NCBI GenBank assembly: GCA_023413185.1
Contig: JAEZQD010000080.1
Coordinates: 1 to 10,512 of the forward strand
Source of the DNA: Bacillota bacterium
Lineage (GTDB): Bacteria > Bacillota > Clostridia > Oscillospirales > Ruminococcaceae
Reading direction: 5' to 3'
DNA length: 10,512 nt
Shown here: positions 1 to 6,471 of the stretch, one piece after another
How positions within the stretch are numbered: position 1 is the stretch's first letter
Layout: each line of letters begins with the position of its first letter
The notes under the pieces: generated by a model
The model's input: only the letters and a program-made list of their open reading frames with translations
The model's database searches: none
Told to the model about the DNA's origin: nothing
Translations under genes and position numbers: made by a program

Positions 1-806
1 CGTCAAGCTCTTTTTGTATCTTTGCCTTGTTGGCGTTGTACTCCGCCTCTGCCTTCTTAAGGATGGAAACCTCTTGGCTTAGGCTGCTGTACTGTCCTTC
101 CAGCTGCTTCTTTTTTGCGGCTTCCTCTGCATTGGCCTCGTCCACCTCTGCCTTGGCGGCGTCAATCTCCGCCTTGGCTGCCTCAATCTGTTCCTTATCG
201 GTGCGAAGCTGTTTGATAAGCTCATCGTCGTGCTGGGTGATGCGTTTGATATACTCGCTACGCTCTAGAAACTGAGAAAAGCTCTGTGCGCCAAACAACA
301 CATTCATGACGCTGGAGGTGTCTGTCATGTAAAGCGCCCGCATGCGAACCTTGAACAGCTCGTAGTTTTTGTCTATATCCGCCTGCTTGCTTGCAATCTC
401 CTGCTCTTTTTGCGCAATCTCCTCGTTTAAAACGGCGATGCGCTTCTGTAAAATGGCAATCTGCTCTTGCGAGATAGCAATCTGGCGGCTGACGCTGTTC
501 TGCTTTGCAATGGTTTTTGACTTTTCATCCGAGATGCTGTCGATGTTCTTTTTAATGGCGTCAAGCTCTTTTTGCAGCTTCTCGTAATCGCCCTTTAGAT
601 CGTCAAGCTTGTCGTTTGCCTCTGATTTAGAGCCGGAGGACGGCTTAGAGGTTGTTTGGCTCGAGTCGTCATTCTCCTCGGTGGAGCTTGTTTGGGGGGT
701 TAGGGTAAGACCATATGTAAACTGCGGTGCCGCTGCACTGAAAATCATCATGATCGCCGCTGCCGCAGTATACAAACGAATATTCGCTTTGAATCGATTG
801 TTCATC
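1..806 (-). CDS. Exported coiled-coil murein hydrolase or activator (EnvC/CwlO/PcsB-like), N-terminal part only
   Basis: The gene runs off the left edge; 268 codons are visible and the C-terminus is missing. The ATG at 806 follows an AAGGAGGG ribosome binding site by about 7 bases. Residues 1-32 form a signal peptide (Lys/Arg-rich start, then an Ala/Ile/Met-rich core). A Ser/Thr/Glu linker spans about 35-63, and a long Glu/Lys/Gln/Ala coiled coil fills the rest. It is broken near residue 150-180 by a segment containing RMRALYM, VLFGAQSFSQFLERSEY and a following basic helix, which is the signature of the EnvC/CwlO/PcsB coiled-coil domain. In those families FtsEX drives this exported protein, and a C-terminal catalytic or degenerate domain (M23, NlpC/P60 or CHAP) follows. 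That domain lies outside the window, so enzyme versus activator cannot be decided. It sits 45 bases after ftsX with no terminator between, so one operon is likely. Confidence 0.85.
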
Positions 807-851
807 CAAAAGCCCTCCTTTTCCGATATTGCGGGGTGCCCGCGTATCAGT

Positions 852-1760
852 CTAAACCTTTAGATGTCTTCTTACAAAAAGCATACTGCCGATGGTGCCG
901 GATAGCACACCCGCCGATACAAACCCCAGCAGCAGCCGATTCGAGATCGTTTCAAACGGCACAAAGCTGCGATAAGCAAGATCAAGCCAGCCTGACGCGT
1001 TCTCTGACAGGCTGCGAAGGATATAGTCGTAGCCGCCCCATACAACGCAAAACGCAAGCAATGCGGATATCAGCCCCAAAATCGTGCCCTCTATAATAAA
1101 GGGCAAGCGTATGAAGCTGTCAGTAGCGCCCACAAACTTCATAATACTGATCTCGCGACGGCGGTTAAACACCGTAATCTTGATGGTGTTTGCGGTAATT
1201 ATGAGCGAAACCAAAACCAGAATACCAACAACAAACACGCCGAACACGTTGACGGCGTTTTTAATGCCGGTAATGGAGGAAGCAACCTCCATCGGCGCGC
1301 TGACGCTTTCGACCCCCGCCAGCCCCTGAAGCTGCTGTACGGTCTCGCCAAGCTTCGAGAGGTCGGTCACCTTCACCATATAGGTGTCGGGCAGGGGGTT
1401 TTCCTCACCGCGCAGACCCGCCATCAGGTCCGAGTATTCGCCCATTGTCTCGGCAAACTGCTCGATGCCTTGTTCCTTTGGAATATAGTCAATCTCACTG
1501 ATGTTGTCCACCTTGCGAATCTCGGTGTCAAGCGTGGTCCGGGTCAGGTCGGGAATCTCATTTTTAAGAAATACCTTAACCTCGTTTTGCGACTCCACAT
1601 AGCCGACAATGCTGTTTACATTAGCCGAAAACAACAGCGCACCGCCAATGAGCAAAAGACACGCCGTCAGTACACCAACCGACGCAACACTCATCATACG
1701 GTTCACCCAAACATTTCGCGCGCCTTCCCGCAAAAGGTAACCAAAGCTACTTACTTTCAT
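852..1760 (-). CDS. ftsX: Cell division protein FtsX, permease-like subunit of FtsEX
   Basis: The protein is 302 residues, a normal length for Gram-positive FtsX. Four membrane segments are visible at about 24-46, 170-191, 221-242 and 275-296. The large external loop (about 47-168) between the first two is the part that contacts the peptidoglycan hydrolase partner in studied systems. The cytoplasmic stretch RRREISIMKFVGATDSFIR (about 200-218) is the family's coupling motif next to FtsE. FtsX does not transport a substrate; it passes FtsE ATP hydrolysis across the membrane to switch on cell-wall hydrolysis during division or elongation. The ATG at 1760 lies 3 bases after the ftsE stop, and its GGAGG ribosome binding site lies in the last ftsE codons, so translation is probably coupled. 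The coiled-coil gene follows in the same direction. Confidence 0.96.
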   Translation of the reverse strand: MKVSSFGYLLREGARNVWVNRMMSVASVGVLTACLLLIGGALLFSANVNSIVGYVESQNEVKVFLKNEIPDLTRTTLDTEIRKVDNISEIDYIPKEQGIEQFAETMGEYSDLMAGLRGEENPLPDTYMVKVTDLSKLGETVQQLQGLAGVESVSAPMEVASSITGIKNAVNVFGVFVVGILVLVSLIITANTIKITVFNRRREISIMKFVGATDSFIRLPFIIEGTILGLISALLAFCVVWGGYDYILRSLSENASGWLDLAYRSFVPFETISNRLLLGFVSAGVLSGTIGSMLFVRRHLKV

Positions 1761-1763
1761 CGG

Positions 1764-2444
1764 TTACGGCCTCCATTCCAGCGCGAGCCCGTCCGAGACA
1801 ATCTCGCCGTGCTCCACGATGATTACGCGCTTATTAAAACGCGCAACAAGGTCGTGCTCATGCGTTACCATTAAAACGGTGGTGCCGCAGCGGTTAATCT
1901 CGCTGAGCAGTTCGATGATTTCGTAGGAAAGCTCGGGGTCGATGTTGCCCGTCGGTTCGTCTGCAATAATCAAAGACGGGTTGTTTACAAGCGCGCGGGC
2001 AAGCGCGACACGCTGCTGCTCGCCGCCTGAAAGCTCGGCAGGCATGCAGCGCGCCTTGGATGCAAGCTCTACAAGACCGAGTATGTAGGGCACGCGCTTT
2101 CGAATATCCCGGGCGGTAACGCCGGTTACCCGCAGCGCAAACGCCACGTTATCATACACACTCATGTTGGGAATAAGCCGAAAGTCTTGAAACACCACGC
2201 CCATCGAGCGTCTTAGTTTGGGTATATGGCGGCGCCTGATATGGGAGATGTTGTACCCGTTGACTTCAACCGTTCCCTTTGCGGGACGTTCCTCACCCAT
2301 AACCAGCCTAATCAACGTGCTTTTGCCGGCGCCGGAGGCGCCGACAACAAACACAAACTCACCGTCGTTAATCTTTAAATTTATATCACGCAGCGCCTTT
2401 GTGCCGTTGGGGTATACCACCGACACACCTGTAAATTTAATCAA
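1764..2444 (-). CDS. ftsE: Cell division ATP-binding protein FtsE
   Basis: This 226-residue ABC ATPase is of standard FtsE length. It shows Walker A GASGAGKST (35-43), the Q-loop in VVFQDFRLIP (Q86), which is typical of FtsE, the signature LSGGEQQR (138-145), Walker B LIIADEPTGNID (158-169) and the switch histidine in VTHEHD (H195). The opening MIKFTGVSVVYPNG matches the family start, so the TTG codon at 2444 is the chosen start; no ATG or GTG fits upstream in frame. A GGAGG lies about 12 bases upstream, which is a long spacing and together with TTG may lower initiation. FtsE works on the inner membrane face with FtsX. A CdaR/PucR-like regulator gene ends 77 bases upstream. I see no strong promoter in that gap, so read-through from the regulator gene is possible. 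Confidence 0.96.
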   Translation of the reverse strand: MIKFTGVSVVYPNGTKALRDINLKINDGEFVFVVGASGAGKSTLIRLVMGEERPAKGTVEVNGYNISHIRRRHIPKLRRSMGVVFQDFRLIPNMSVYDNVAFALRVTGVTARDIRKRVPYILGLVELASKARCMPAELSGGEQQRVALARALVNNPSLIIADEPTGNIDPELSYEIIELLSEINRCGTTVLMVTHEHDLVARFNKRVIIVEHGEIVSDGLALEWRP

Positions 2445-2462
2445 TGCGTTTTTTCGCCTCCG

Positions 2463-2505
2463 GGATTATCAGGATGGTAAGCAGCTTTGGGCATCCGGGT
2501 AATCC
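2463..2505. repeat. Imperfect inverted repeat just upstream of the ftsE ribosome binding site
   Basis: Arms at 2463-2476 and 2492-2505 are near-complementary: GGATTA and GGATG blocks pair with CATCC and TAATCC around a poorly matched 3-base centre. The loop is 15 bases. On the minus strand the repeat lies between the regulator stop and the ftsE GGAGG, and no T-run follows it. It may be an mRNA structure affecting ftsE translation or messenger processing rather than a terminator. This is inference from sequence only. Confidence 0.4.
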
Positions 2506-2521
2506 TGCAATCCGTTTGTCT

Positions 2522-3619
2522 TTAATACTTTACAGGATTTGCTGTCAGGTACTTTTTAACCATTAACGCTACCTTAAACACAATGGCGTGATCAAACTCG
2601 CGCAGGTCAAGCCCCGTAAGCTTCTTAATCTTTTCAAGGCGATACACCAGTGTGTTGCGGTGCACAAACAGCTTGCGCGAGGTCTCGGATACGTTAAGGT
2701 TGTTCTCAAAGAAGCGCTGAATGGTAAACAGCGTTTCATGGTCAAGCGACTCGATAGAGCCCTTCTTGAATACCTCGCGTAAAAACATCTCGCAAAGCGT
2801 GGTGGGAAGCTGATAGATTAAACGGGCAATTCCTAAGTTGTCGTAGCTGACAATCGACTTTTCGGTATCAAATACCTTGCCGACCTCCAGCGCAACCTGC
2901 GCCTCTTTAAACGAGCGCGCAAGCTCCTTTACCCCCACTATCGCGGTGCCGATGCCCACAACGGCGGTGGTATAAAACTCGCTTGAAAGGGTGTCGACTA
3001 TCGAACGCGCAAGCTTCTCCAGGTCGCGCGACTCTATGTTGGGCTTAATCTCCTTCACAAGCACGACGTCGGTTTCGCTGATGTTAAACACAAAATCCTT
3101 CTGCTTGTCCGGGAACAGGTTTTGTATGACCTCAAACACCGACACATCGTTGGTGTTTATAACCCGAATTAAAACAACCACGCGGCAGACGTCGGTGCTA
3201 AAATGCAGCTCGCGCGCCTTTACGTAGATATCTCCGGGCAGAATATTGTCGAGAATAACATTCTTAATAAAGTTGTTGCGGTCGTACTTTTCGTCGTAGT
3301 ACTGCTTAATGCTGGCAAGCGAGATGGCAAGAATCGCAGCATACTTGGCGGCAATGTCATCCGCCCCCTCAACAAACACCGCATAGTCGGGTCTTGGGCG
3401 CGTTCCGAAGGGCTTATAGGTGTATCCATCGCGCACAAAGGTATCGTGGGAGTCGGAAAGATCAAACGGCTGATACCCGCTGACCTCCATTACGGTTTCC
3501 CCTATCTTGGAAAGCTCGCTGCAGGAGACGATGGTAGCATTCTCATCCACCACCCCAATGACCCTGTCAATAGAATCCCGCATTTGGTGAACCACGCCCT
3601 GAAATAGTCTGTTTGACAT
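2522..3619 (-). CDS. CdaR/PucR-type helix-turn-helix transcriptional regulator
   Basis: The ATG at 3619 gives 365 residues and has an AAGGGA ribosome binding site about 7 bases upstream. The frame stays open further upstream to 3733, but there the translation is Arg-rich and unlike the family. Residues 1-about 110 resemble the sugar-diacid-recognition type N-terminal domain (GVVDENATIVSCSE). About 140-258 is the degenerate GGDEF-like domain of CdaR proteins, ending near SYDNLGIARL. About 305-357 is the C-terminal PucR-type helix-turn-helix, with NLNVSETSRKLFVHRNTLVY and RLEKIKKLTG. CdaR in E. coli activates sugar-diacid genes and PucR in Bacillus controls purine use; the ligand here is unknown. 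No catabolic genes adjoin it: the next gene downstream is ftsE, 77 bases away. Whether it regulates itself, ftsEX or distant genes cannot be read from the sequence. Confidence 0.85.
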   Translation of the reverse strand: MSNRLFQGVVHQMRDSIDRVIGVVDENATIVSCSELSKIGETVMEVSGYQPFDLSDSHDTFVRDGYTYKPFGTRPRPDYAVFVEGADDIAAKYAAILAISLASIKQYYDEKYDRNNFIKNVILDNILPGDIYVKARELHFSTDVCRVVVLIRVINTNDVSVFEVIQNLFPDKQKDFVFNISETDVVLVKEIKPNIESRDLEKLARSIVDTLSSEFYTTAVVGIGTAIVGVKELARSFKEAQVALEVGKVFDTEKSIVSYDNLGIARLIYQLPTTLCEMFLREVFKKGSIESLDHETLFTIQRFFENNLNVSETSRKLFVHRNTLVYRLEKIKKLTGLDLREFDHAIVFKVALMVKKYLTANPVKY

Positions 3620-3762
3620 ATCGTATCCCTTCTTCTCGTATCGAATTCTGACTACACGCTCTGCGTAACACGCAACACGCCAATGCGGCCGCCGCCCCTG
3701 TGGCGAGGCAAAAAACAATCCCATTCGCCTCAATACAATTCGACAGCCTATAACTAATATTC

Positions 3763-3791
3763 ATTTTACATAATTTTCGCCAAATTTGCAA
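3763..3791 (-). promoter_or_regulatory. Sigma-A-like promoter for the CdaR/PucR-type regulator
   Basis: Read on the minus strand, a -35 box TTGCAA (3786-3791) and a -10 box TAAAAT (3763-3768) are separated by exactly 17 bases. Matches to TTGACA and TATAAT are 4/6 and 5/6. Transcription from here would leave a leader of roughly 135 bases before the ATG at 3619. Confidence 0.6.
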
Positions 3792-3821
3792 TACGATATA
3801 CCACAAAACGGAAGGAAATCT

Positions 3822-3858
3822 GCTTGGTTTGCAATAAAACAGCGAAAAACAAACCAGC
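3822..3858. repeat. Inverted repeat upstream of the regulator promoter
   Basis: The arm GCTTGGTTTG (3822-3831) pairs with CAAACCAGC (3850-3858), with one bulged base and an 18-base AT-rich loop. It lies about 30 bases upstream of the -35 box of the regulator gene. It could be an operator for autoregulation or simply a hairpin at the end of upstream transcripts. Evidence is symmetry and position only. Confidence 0.35.
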
Positions 3859-3877
3859 ACTTATAAAATACTACACC

Positions 3878-3890
3878 ATACAGGCTGTAT
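3878..3890. promoter_or_regulatory. Operator-like 13-bp palindrome, ATACAG-G-CTGTAT
   Basis: There are perfect 6-base arms around one central base, in the otherwise gene-free 3620-3991 spacer between the regulator gene and cheX. Perfect short palindromes of this kind often bind dimeric helix-turn-helix regulators. It is about 90 bases upstream of the regulator's -35 box. The rest of the 372-base spacer holds the regulator leader and promoter, a second inverted repeat and the cheX terminator; I see no small ORF with a convincing ribosome binding site there. Confidence 0.3.
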
Positions 3891-3928
3891 ATGTGTTAAT
3901 AAAATAATAATTCATCCCAAAGACAATA

Positions 3929-3976
3929 CGGCGCAAAGGTGAGATGTACCCCTTAGCACCCCTCACCTTTGCGCCG
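3929..3976 (-). terminator. Hairpin terminator after cheX
   Basis: A perfect 15-bp stem, GC-rich in its outer half (CGGCGCAAAGGTGAG at 3929-3943 against 3962-3976), encloses an 18-base loop. It starts 16 bases past the cheX stop. On the minus strand it is followed by TATTGTCTTT, a weak T-tract. A terminator or a stabilising 3' hairpin for the hemerythrin-cheX messenger is likely. Confidence 0.65.
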
Positions 3977-3991
3977 CCGATTTACTAAAAC

Positions 3992-4453
3992 CTATTCCTT
4001 GAAGTTAATCGATATCCCCACCGCGCCGATGTCGGTGATGATACAGGTGTCCGTGTTGCCTTTGCAGCAGCTCGTATCAAGCGCATTATCTAGTACGAGT
4101 ACTTTGGGCGGAAGAATATCGCACACCACATTGTTCCGAGACAATAAGGCCAGTGCCTTGCCGCTGATAATGTTGGCAATCTCACCGATGGCGGAGGTCA
4201 CAAAGTCGTCTACCGCGTCAAAATCCATCCCGCTCATTATCCGCACCATTTCGAGTGCGGTATTGCACGGGAAGCAGTACACAATCTCCCCGCCGAGGTC
4301 CCCCGTCACACCGATGGCAATCCCGATACTCCTGTCGCAGTTGGCAGAAAGGGCGGCGTCCCCACTCCGGCTTGCAACGCCGGTAATGTCAAGCATTAGC
4401 TCAAGTACCTCTTGTGTAGCGTTAACAAGTGACTCATAAAGCGCATTAGTCAT
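3992..4453 (-). CDS. cheX: CheX-type chemotaxis protein (CheY-P phosphatase family)
   Basis: The protein is 153 residues, the normal size for CheX. The diagnostic phosphatase motif is present once: SAIGEIANIISG (87-98), which fits S-x3-E-x2-N with E91 and N94 as the pair that positions water to hydrolyse the aspartyl phosphate of CheY. A single motif favours CheX over two-site CheC. The fold is cytoplasmic, with no membrane segment. Unusually, it has seven cysteines, including C60-F-P-C63 and a C129-C130 pair. Its ATG at 4453 lies inside the last codons of the hemerythrin gene (8-base overlap), with a G-rich ribosome binding site in that coding end, so the two are translationally coupled. No cheA, cheY or receptor gene is in the window. 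The role as CheY-P phosphatase is inferred from the motif; a stand-alone oxygen-linked regulator is an alternative. Confidence 0.82.
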   Translation of the reverse strand: MTNALYESLVNATQEVLELMLDITGVASRSGDAALSANCDRSIGIAIGVTGDLGGEIVYCFPCNTALEMVRIMSGMDFDAVDDFVTSAIGEIANIISGKALALLSRNNVVCDILPPKVLVLDNALDTSCCKGNTDTCIITDIGAVGISINFKE

Positions 4454-4871
4454 TGTGCTCAGCCCCCCTCATGCTTGCGTAATCCGCGATCATCTGGTCC
4501 TGCGCCGCAACATGGTTGATAAGCCAAGCTAGTAACTTGCCCGAAAACTGCTGAATAAGCTGATCATTGTAGCCATGCTGTAGGTACTGCGCCTCTACCT
4601 CGATAACAAACTTCACCATGTTTTCGTGCATCTTTGCGTGCTCGATCAGGTCGGGGTAGCCAATCAGGCGCTGATACTCCTCTTCTGCACGGAAATGCTC
4701 GACGATGTATTGCTTCATAAAGTTGAGTGTTTCGGTAACCATTTGTCTCTTTTGTTCGCACGCAAGCGGGGAACGCACCGTCTCTATGAAGGCGAGCACC
4801 CTGCGAAACAGCTCCTTATGCTGTTCGTCAATTGCCGGTATACCCAGCTTGTATTTCTCTTTCCAGATCAT
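4446..4871 (-). CDS. Bacteriohemerythrin, di-iron oxygen-binding protein
   Basis: This 141-residue single-domain hemerythrin has all seven iron ligands in the canonical spacing: H18 (AIDEQH), H59 and E63 (EHFRAEEEY), H78 and H82 (HAKMHENMVKF), H120 and D125 (WLINHVAAQD). The family binds O2 reversibly at a non-haem di-iron centre and serves in oxygen sensing, delivery or protection, and some members handle iron or NO. No signal peptide is seen, so it is cytoplasmic. The ATG at 4871 follows an AAAGGA ribosome binding site by about 8 bases. An extended -10 promoter lies about 76 bases upstream, and cheX overlaps its 3' end. The cheX partnership suggests a chemotactic output for oxygen, as in hemerythrin-domain chemoreceptors such as DcrH, but here as separate proteins. 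Confidence 0.93.
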   Translation of the reverse strand: MIWKEKYKLGIPAIDEQHKELFRRVLAFIETVRSPLACEQKRQMVTETLNFMKQYIVEHFRAEEEYQRLIGYPDLIEHAKMHENMVKFVIEVEAQYLQHGYNDQLIQQFSGKLLAWLINHVAAQDQMIADYASMRGAEHND

Positions 4872-4946
4872 TTACGTTGTCCTTTCCGGTGACATTAACT
4901 ATACAATAATTGCAAAAAACTTGACCGCCAGTTTGACCAAAGGCTA

Positions 4947-4975
4947 ATTATAACAGATTATTTTACTGATTTAAA
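4947..4975 (-). promoter_or_regulatory. Extended -10 sigma-A-like promoter for hemerythrin-cheX
   Basis: On the minus strand a perfect TATAAT (4947-4952) carries the TGn extension (TGTTATAAT). A -35 box TTTAAA (4970-4975, 4/6 match) is 17 bases upstream. The start would fall about 65-70 bases before the hemerythrin ATG. No sigma-28 motility consensus was seen. Confidence 0.7.
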
Positions 4976-5004
4976 CATTGAATTATTGCTTATTCTTTTA
5001 ATAA

Positions 5005-5047
5005 AAAACAATAAGACGGTGCGTTTGAGCAGCCATCTTATTGTTTT
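5005..5047 (-). terminator. Terminator after the VOC-protein gene
   Basis: A perfect 12-bp stem (AAAACAATAAGA at 5005-5016 against 5036-5047) has a 19-base loop. It lies 18 bases past the stop of the VOC-fold gene. The distal arm ends in TTTT and runs into TTATT on the minus strand, giving the U-tract. The stem is AT-rich, so efficiency may be modest. Confidence 0.65.
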
Positions 5048-5064
5048 AATCATTCTATGCGGTT

Positions 5065-5451
5065 TTAGGTTGTGATCTCAACGCGATTGCCGTCGGGGTC
5101 GGCAACGCAGCTCTCAAAGTATCCGTCGCCGGTGGTTCTGGGCGGGCTGTACAGGTCATACCCTGCAGCTACGATGCGCTCGGTGAGTTCCTTAACCGCT
5201 TTTTCGTCGGCTACCGAGAATGCTATATGGCTAAAGCCCGTCACCTTGTCTGCCGGCTCTCTGTACGCAAGCGCGGTGTGATGCATCAGCTCCAGCCGTG
5301 CGCCGCCGTCAAAGGTGATAAAGTAGCTGGAAAAGCCCTTGCTATTTTGGTAGCACGCGTTGCTTTTACCGCCGAAAAAGGTCATGTAGTATTCCCTAGA
5401 TTGCTCTAGGTTCGTAACATAAACCGCGATGTGCGTGATGGTGCATTTCAT
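5065..5451 (-). CDS. VOC superfamily (glyoxalase I-like) protein
   Basis: This 128-residue protein is made of two beta-alpha-beta-beta-beta modules, about 3-57 and 71-128. The four positions that bind metal in glyoxalase I-type enzymes are H7 (THIAVYV), E54 (ARLELMHH), H75 (FSHIAFSV) and E125 (NRVEITT). The signature DPDGNRVEI at the C-terminus is typical. Such proteins include lactoylglutathione lyase, fosfomycin-type resistance enzymes and dioxygenases; nothing here picks the substrate, so a metal-dependent lyase or isomerase is the most I can say. An AAGGAG lies 11 bases before the ATG at 5451. A TTG two codons earlier (5457) is only 5 bases from it and is a possible alternative start. The gene follows a 57-residue small ORF by 27 bases and is closed by a terminator, suggesting a two-gene unit. 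Confidence 0.85.
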   Translation of the reverse strand: MKCTITHIAVYVTNLEQSREYYMTFFGGKSNACYQNSKGFSSYFITFDGGARLELMHHTALAYREPADKVTGFSHIAFSVADEKAVKELTERIVAAGYDLYSPPRTTGDGYFESCVADPDGNRVEITT

Positions 5452-5478
5452 TATCAATGCTTCTCCTTTTTGTATGGT

Positions 5479-5652
5479 TTAATCCCCGAGAACCATCACT
5501 TGCCTTTGCGTGACATCTTGCTTGACCAGCTGGGCGGTACAGTTGATATCCTGCATACCGACACGCTTGACGCGATAGCTGTTATACCTGCCGTAGCAAG
5601 CTAACACCAGCGTCGTAATCTCTGTATCAAAGTCAAAATATCGGTCTGCCAC
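5479..5652 (-). CDS. Small hypothetical protein, 57 residues
   Basis: A GTG start at 5652 has an AGGCGG ribosome binding site about 9 bases upstream. An in-frame TGA three codons before it sets the upstream limit. The translation begins MADRYFDFDTEITTLVLACYG and ends QRQVMVLGD, with a mixed, mildly basic, soluble composition and two cysteines (C19, C38). No membrane segment or signal peptide is visible. I do not recognise a family. Downstream, the VOC-fold gene starts 27 bases after the stop and no terminator separates them, so they are probably co-transcribed. A GCAAC-AACTC-GTTGC hairpin lies immediately before the ribosome binding site. The case for a real gene rests on start, ribosome binding site and position; it could instead be a leader or a decayed fragment. 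Confidence 0.55.
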   Translation of the reverse strand: MADRYFDFDTEITTLVLACYGRYNSYRVKRVGMQDINCTAQLVKQDVTQRQVMVLGD

Positions 5653-5742
5653 TTTGTATCACCGCCTTGCAACGAGTTGTTGCGATTGTCTCATACGGTA
5701 CTATGATAATAATGCGAAACAATATACCAGAACTAACTACAT

Positions 5743-5748
5743 ATTATA
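5743..5748 (-). promoter_or_regulatory. Possible -10 box for the small ORF and VOC gene
   Basis: A perfect TATAAT occurs on the minus strand about 90 bases before the GTG of the small ORF, but no good -35 box is found at 16-18 bases. A second candidate, extended -10 TGGTATATT, has its hexamer at 5721-5726. One of the two is likely used. The choice is uncertain. Confidence 0.35.
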
Positions 5749-5796
5749 GCATCGATACGGCTTAAATAAAACCCTGATTTTACCGACAATCCCTTG

Positions 5797-6438
5797 TTAC
5801 AGTTTGAGTATTGCGAGTGCGATTAAAATGACTCCACTAAGCCAAGAAAAATCAAACGGCGTTTTCCTTGCCAGTTTATCTCCAGCCACGCTGCCCAGTA
5901 ACACGGCTATCATGTTGGTTGCAAGAGAGCAGACAAACACCGCCACCCCATTCGTGTTACCCACCGCGGCGCCAAGACCCACGGTTATGCCGTCCAGCGA
6001 AAGAGCTGCCGCAAGCGCAGCGGCCTCGGCGGCGGACAATGTGTTTGAGCCGTCGATATCGGCATCTTCGGGATTTGCGTATAGGTTAAGGATGAATTTG
6101 AAGTTAAGCAATGAGAACTTAATCTCCTTACTGAAGTTGTTGTGCTTTCTGATAATGGCCTTTGTGATGCTGTCCAGCAGCTTTGCAGCTCCCAACATCA
6201 GCAGAATTACGACACTGATTGCCACCGTGAATCTGTCGGGTATATACTGTCTGAGCGCGGTACCCGCCAAAAGAGACAGCCCTGTAACCCCACTGCAGAT
6301 GAGATTGATGATAAGGATTGATTTCAGCGGTATCTTAATCTTTTTGCTGCCGTACGCAAAGCTTGCAAAAAACGCGTCAAGCGACAACGCACATGCAAGT
6401 AAAAGCGCTTCCAAAATAACAAGAGAAGACCAAAGCAA
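5797..6438 (-). CDS. ytaF: YtaF-type sporulation membrane protein (MntP/YtaF family)
   Basis: This 213-residue polytopic protein belongs to the MntP/YtaF family. Two ALSLDxx motifs (17-21 and 145-149, each followed by a helix with small residues) mark the two inverted halves. About six membrane helices are visible: near 6-29, 40-62, 71-90, 140-163, 165-188 and 196-212. Between the halves lies a soluble insert (about 100-137) with D127-I-D-G-S-N-T-L-S-A-A-E138, which fits the 12-residue EF-hand loop pattern. MntP members export Mn2+; YtaF is linked to sporulation in Bacillus with unclear substrate. The start is TTG at 6438 with a GGTGGGG ribosome binding site about 5 bases upstream; no ATG or GTG start is available nearby. 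It is probably a single-gene unit: a hexokinase terminator lies upstream. Confidence 0.85.
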   Translation of the reverse strand: MLWSSLVILEALLLACALSLDAFFASFAYGSKKIKIPLKSILIINLICSGVTGLSLLAGTALRQYIPDRFTVAISVVILLMLGAAKLLDSITKAIIRKHNNFSKEIKFSLLNFKFILNLYANPEDADIDGSNTLSAAEAAALAAALSLDGITVGLGAAVGNTNGVAVFVCSLATNMIAVLLGSVAGDKLARKTPFDFSWLSGVILIALAILKL

Positions 6439-6471
6439 GACAACCCCACCCCTGTATGCGAACTTCTCTTT

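Noticed and set aside
3620..3733. Upstream extension of the regulator reading frame
   Set aside because: It is open, but the SD-preceded ATG at 3619 fits the family start; the extension is Arg-rich and family-unlike.
3567..3860. 97-residue open frame on the minus strand upstream of the regulator
   Set aside because: It overlaps the regulator start in another frame and spans the promoter region; it lacks a ribosome binding site.
3969..4439. 156-residue open frame on the plus strand
   Set aside because: It is antisense to cheX with no family features, and its start lies within the cheX terminator hairpin.
6446..6453. Sigma-E-like -10 (CATACAGG) ahead of ytaF
   Set aside because: It lies too close to the ribosome binding site to leave a leader, and the expected -35 spacing match is poor.
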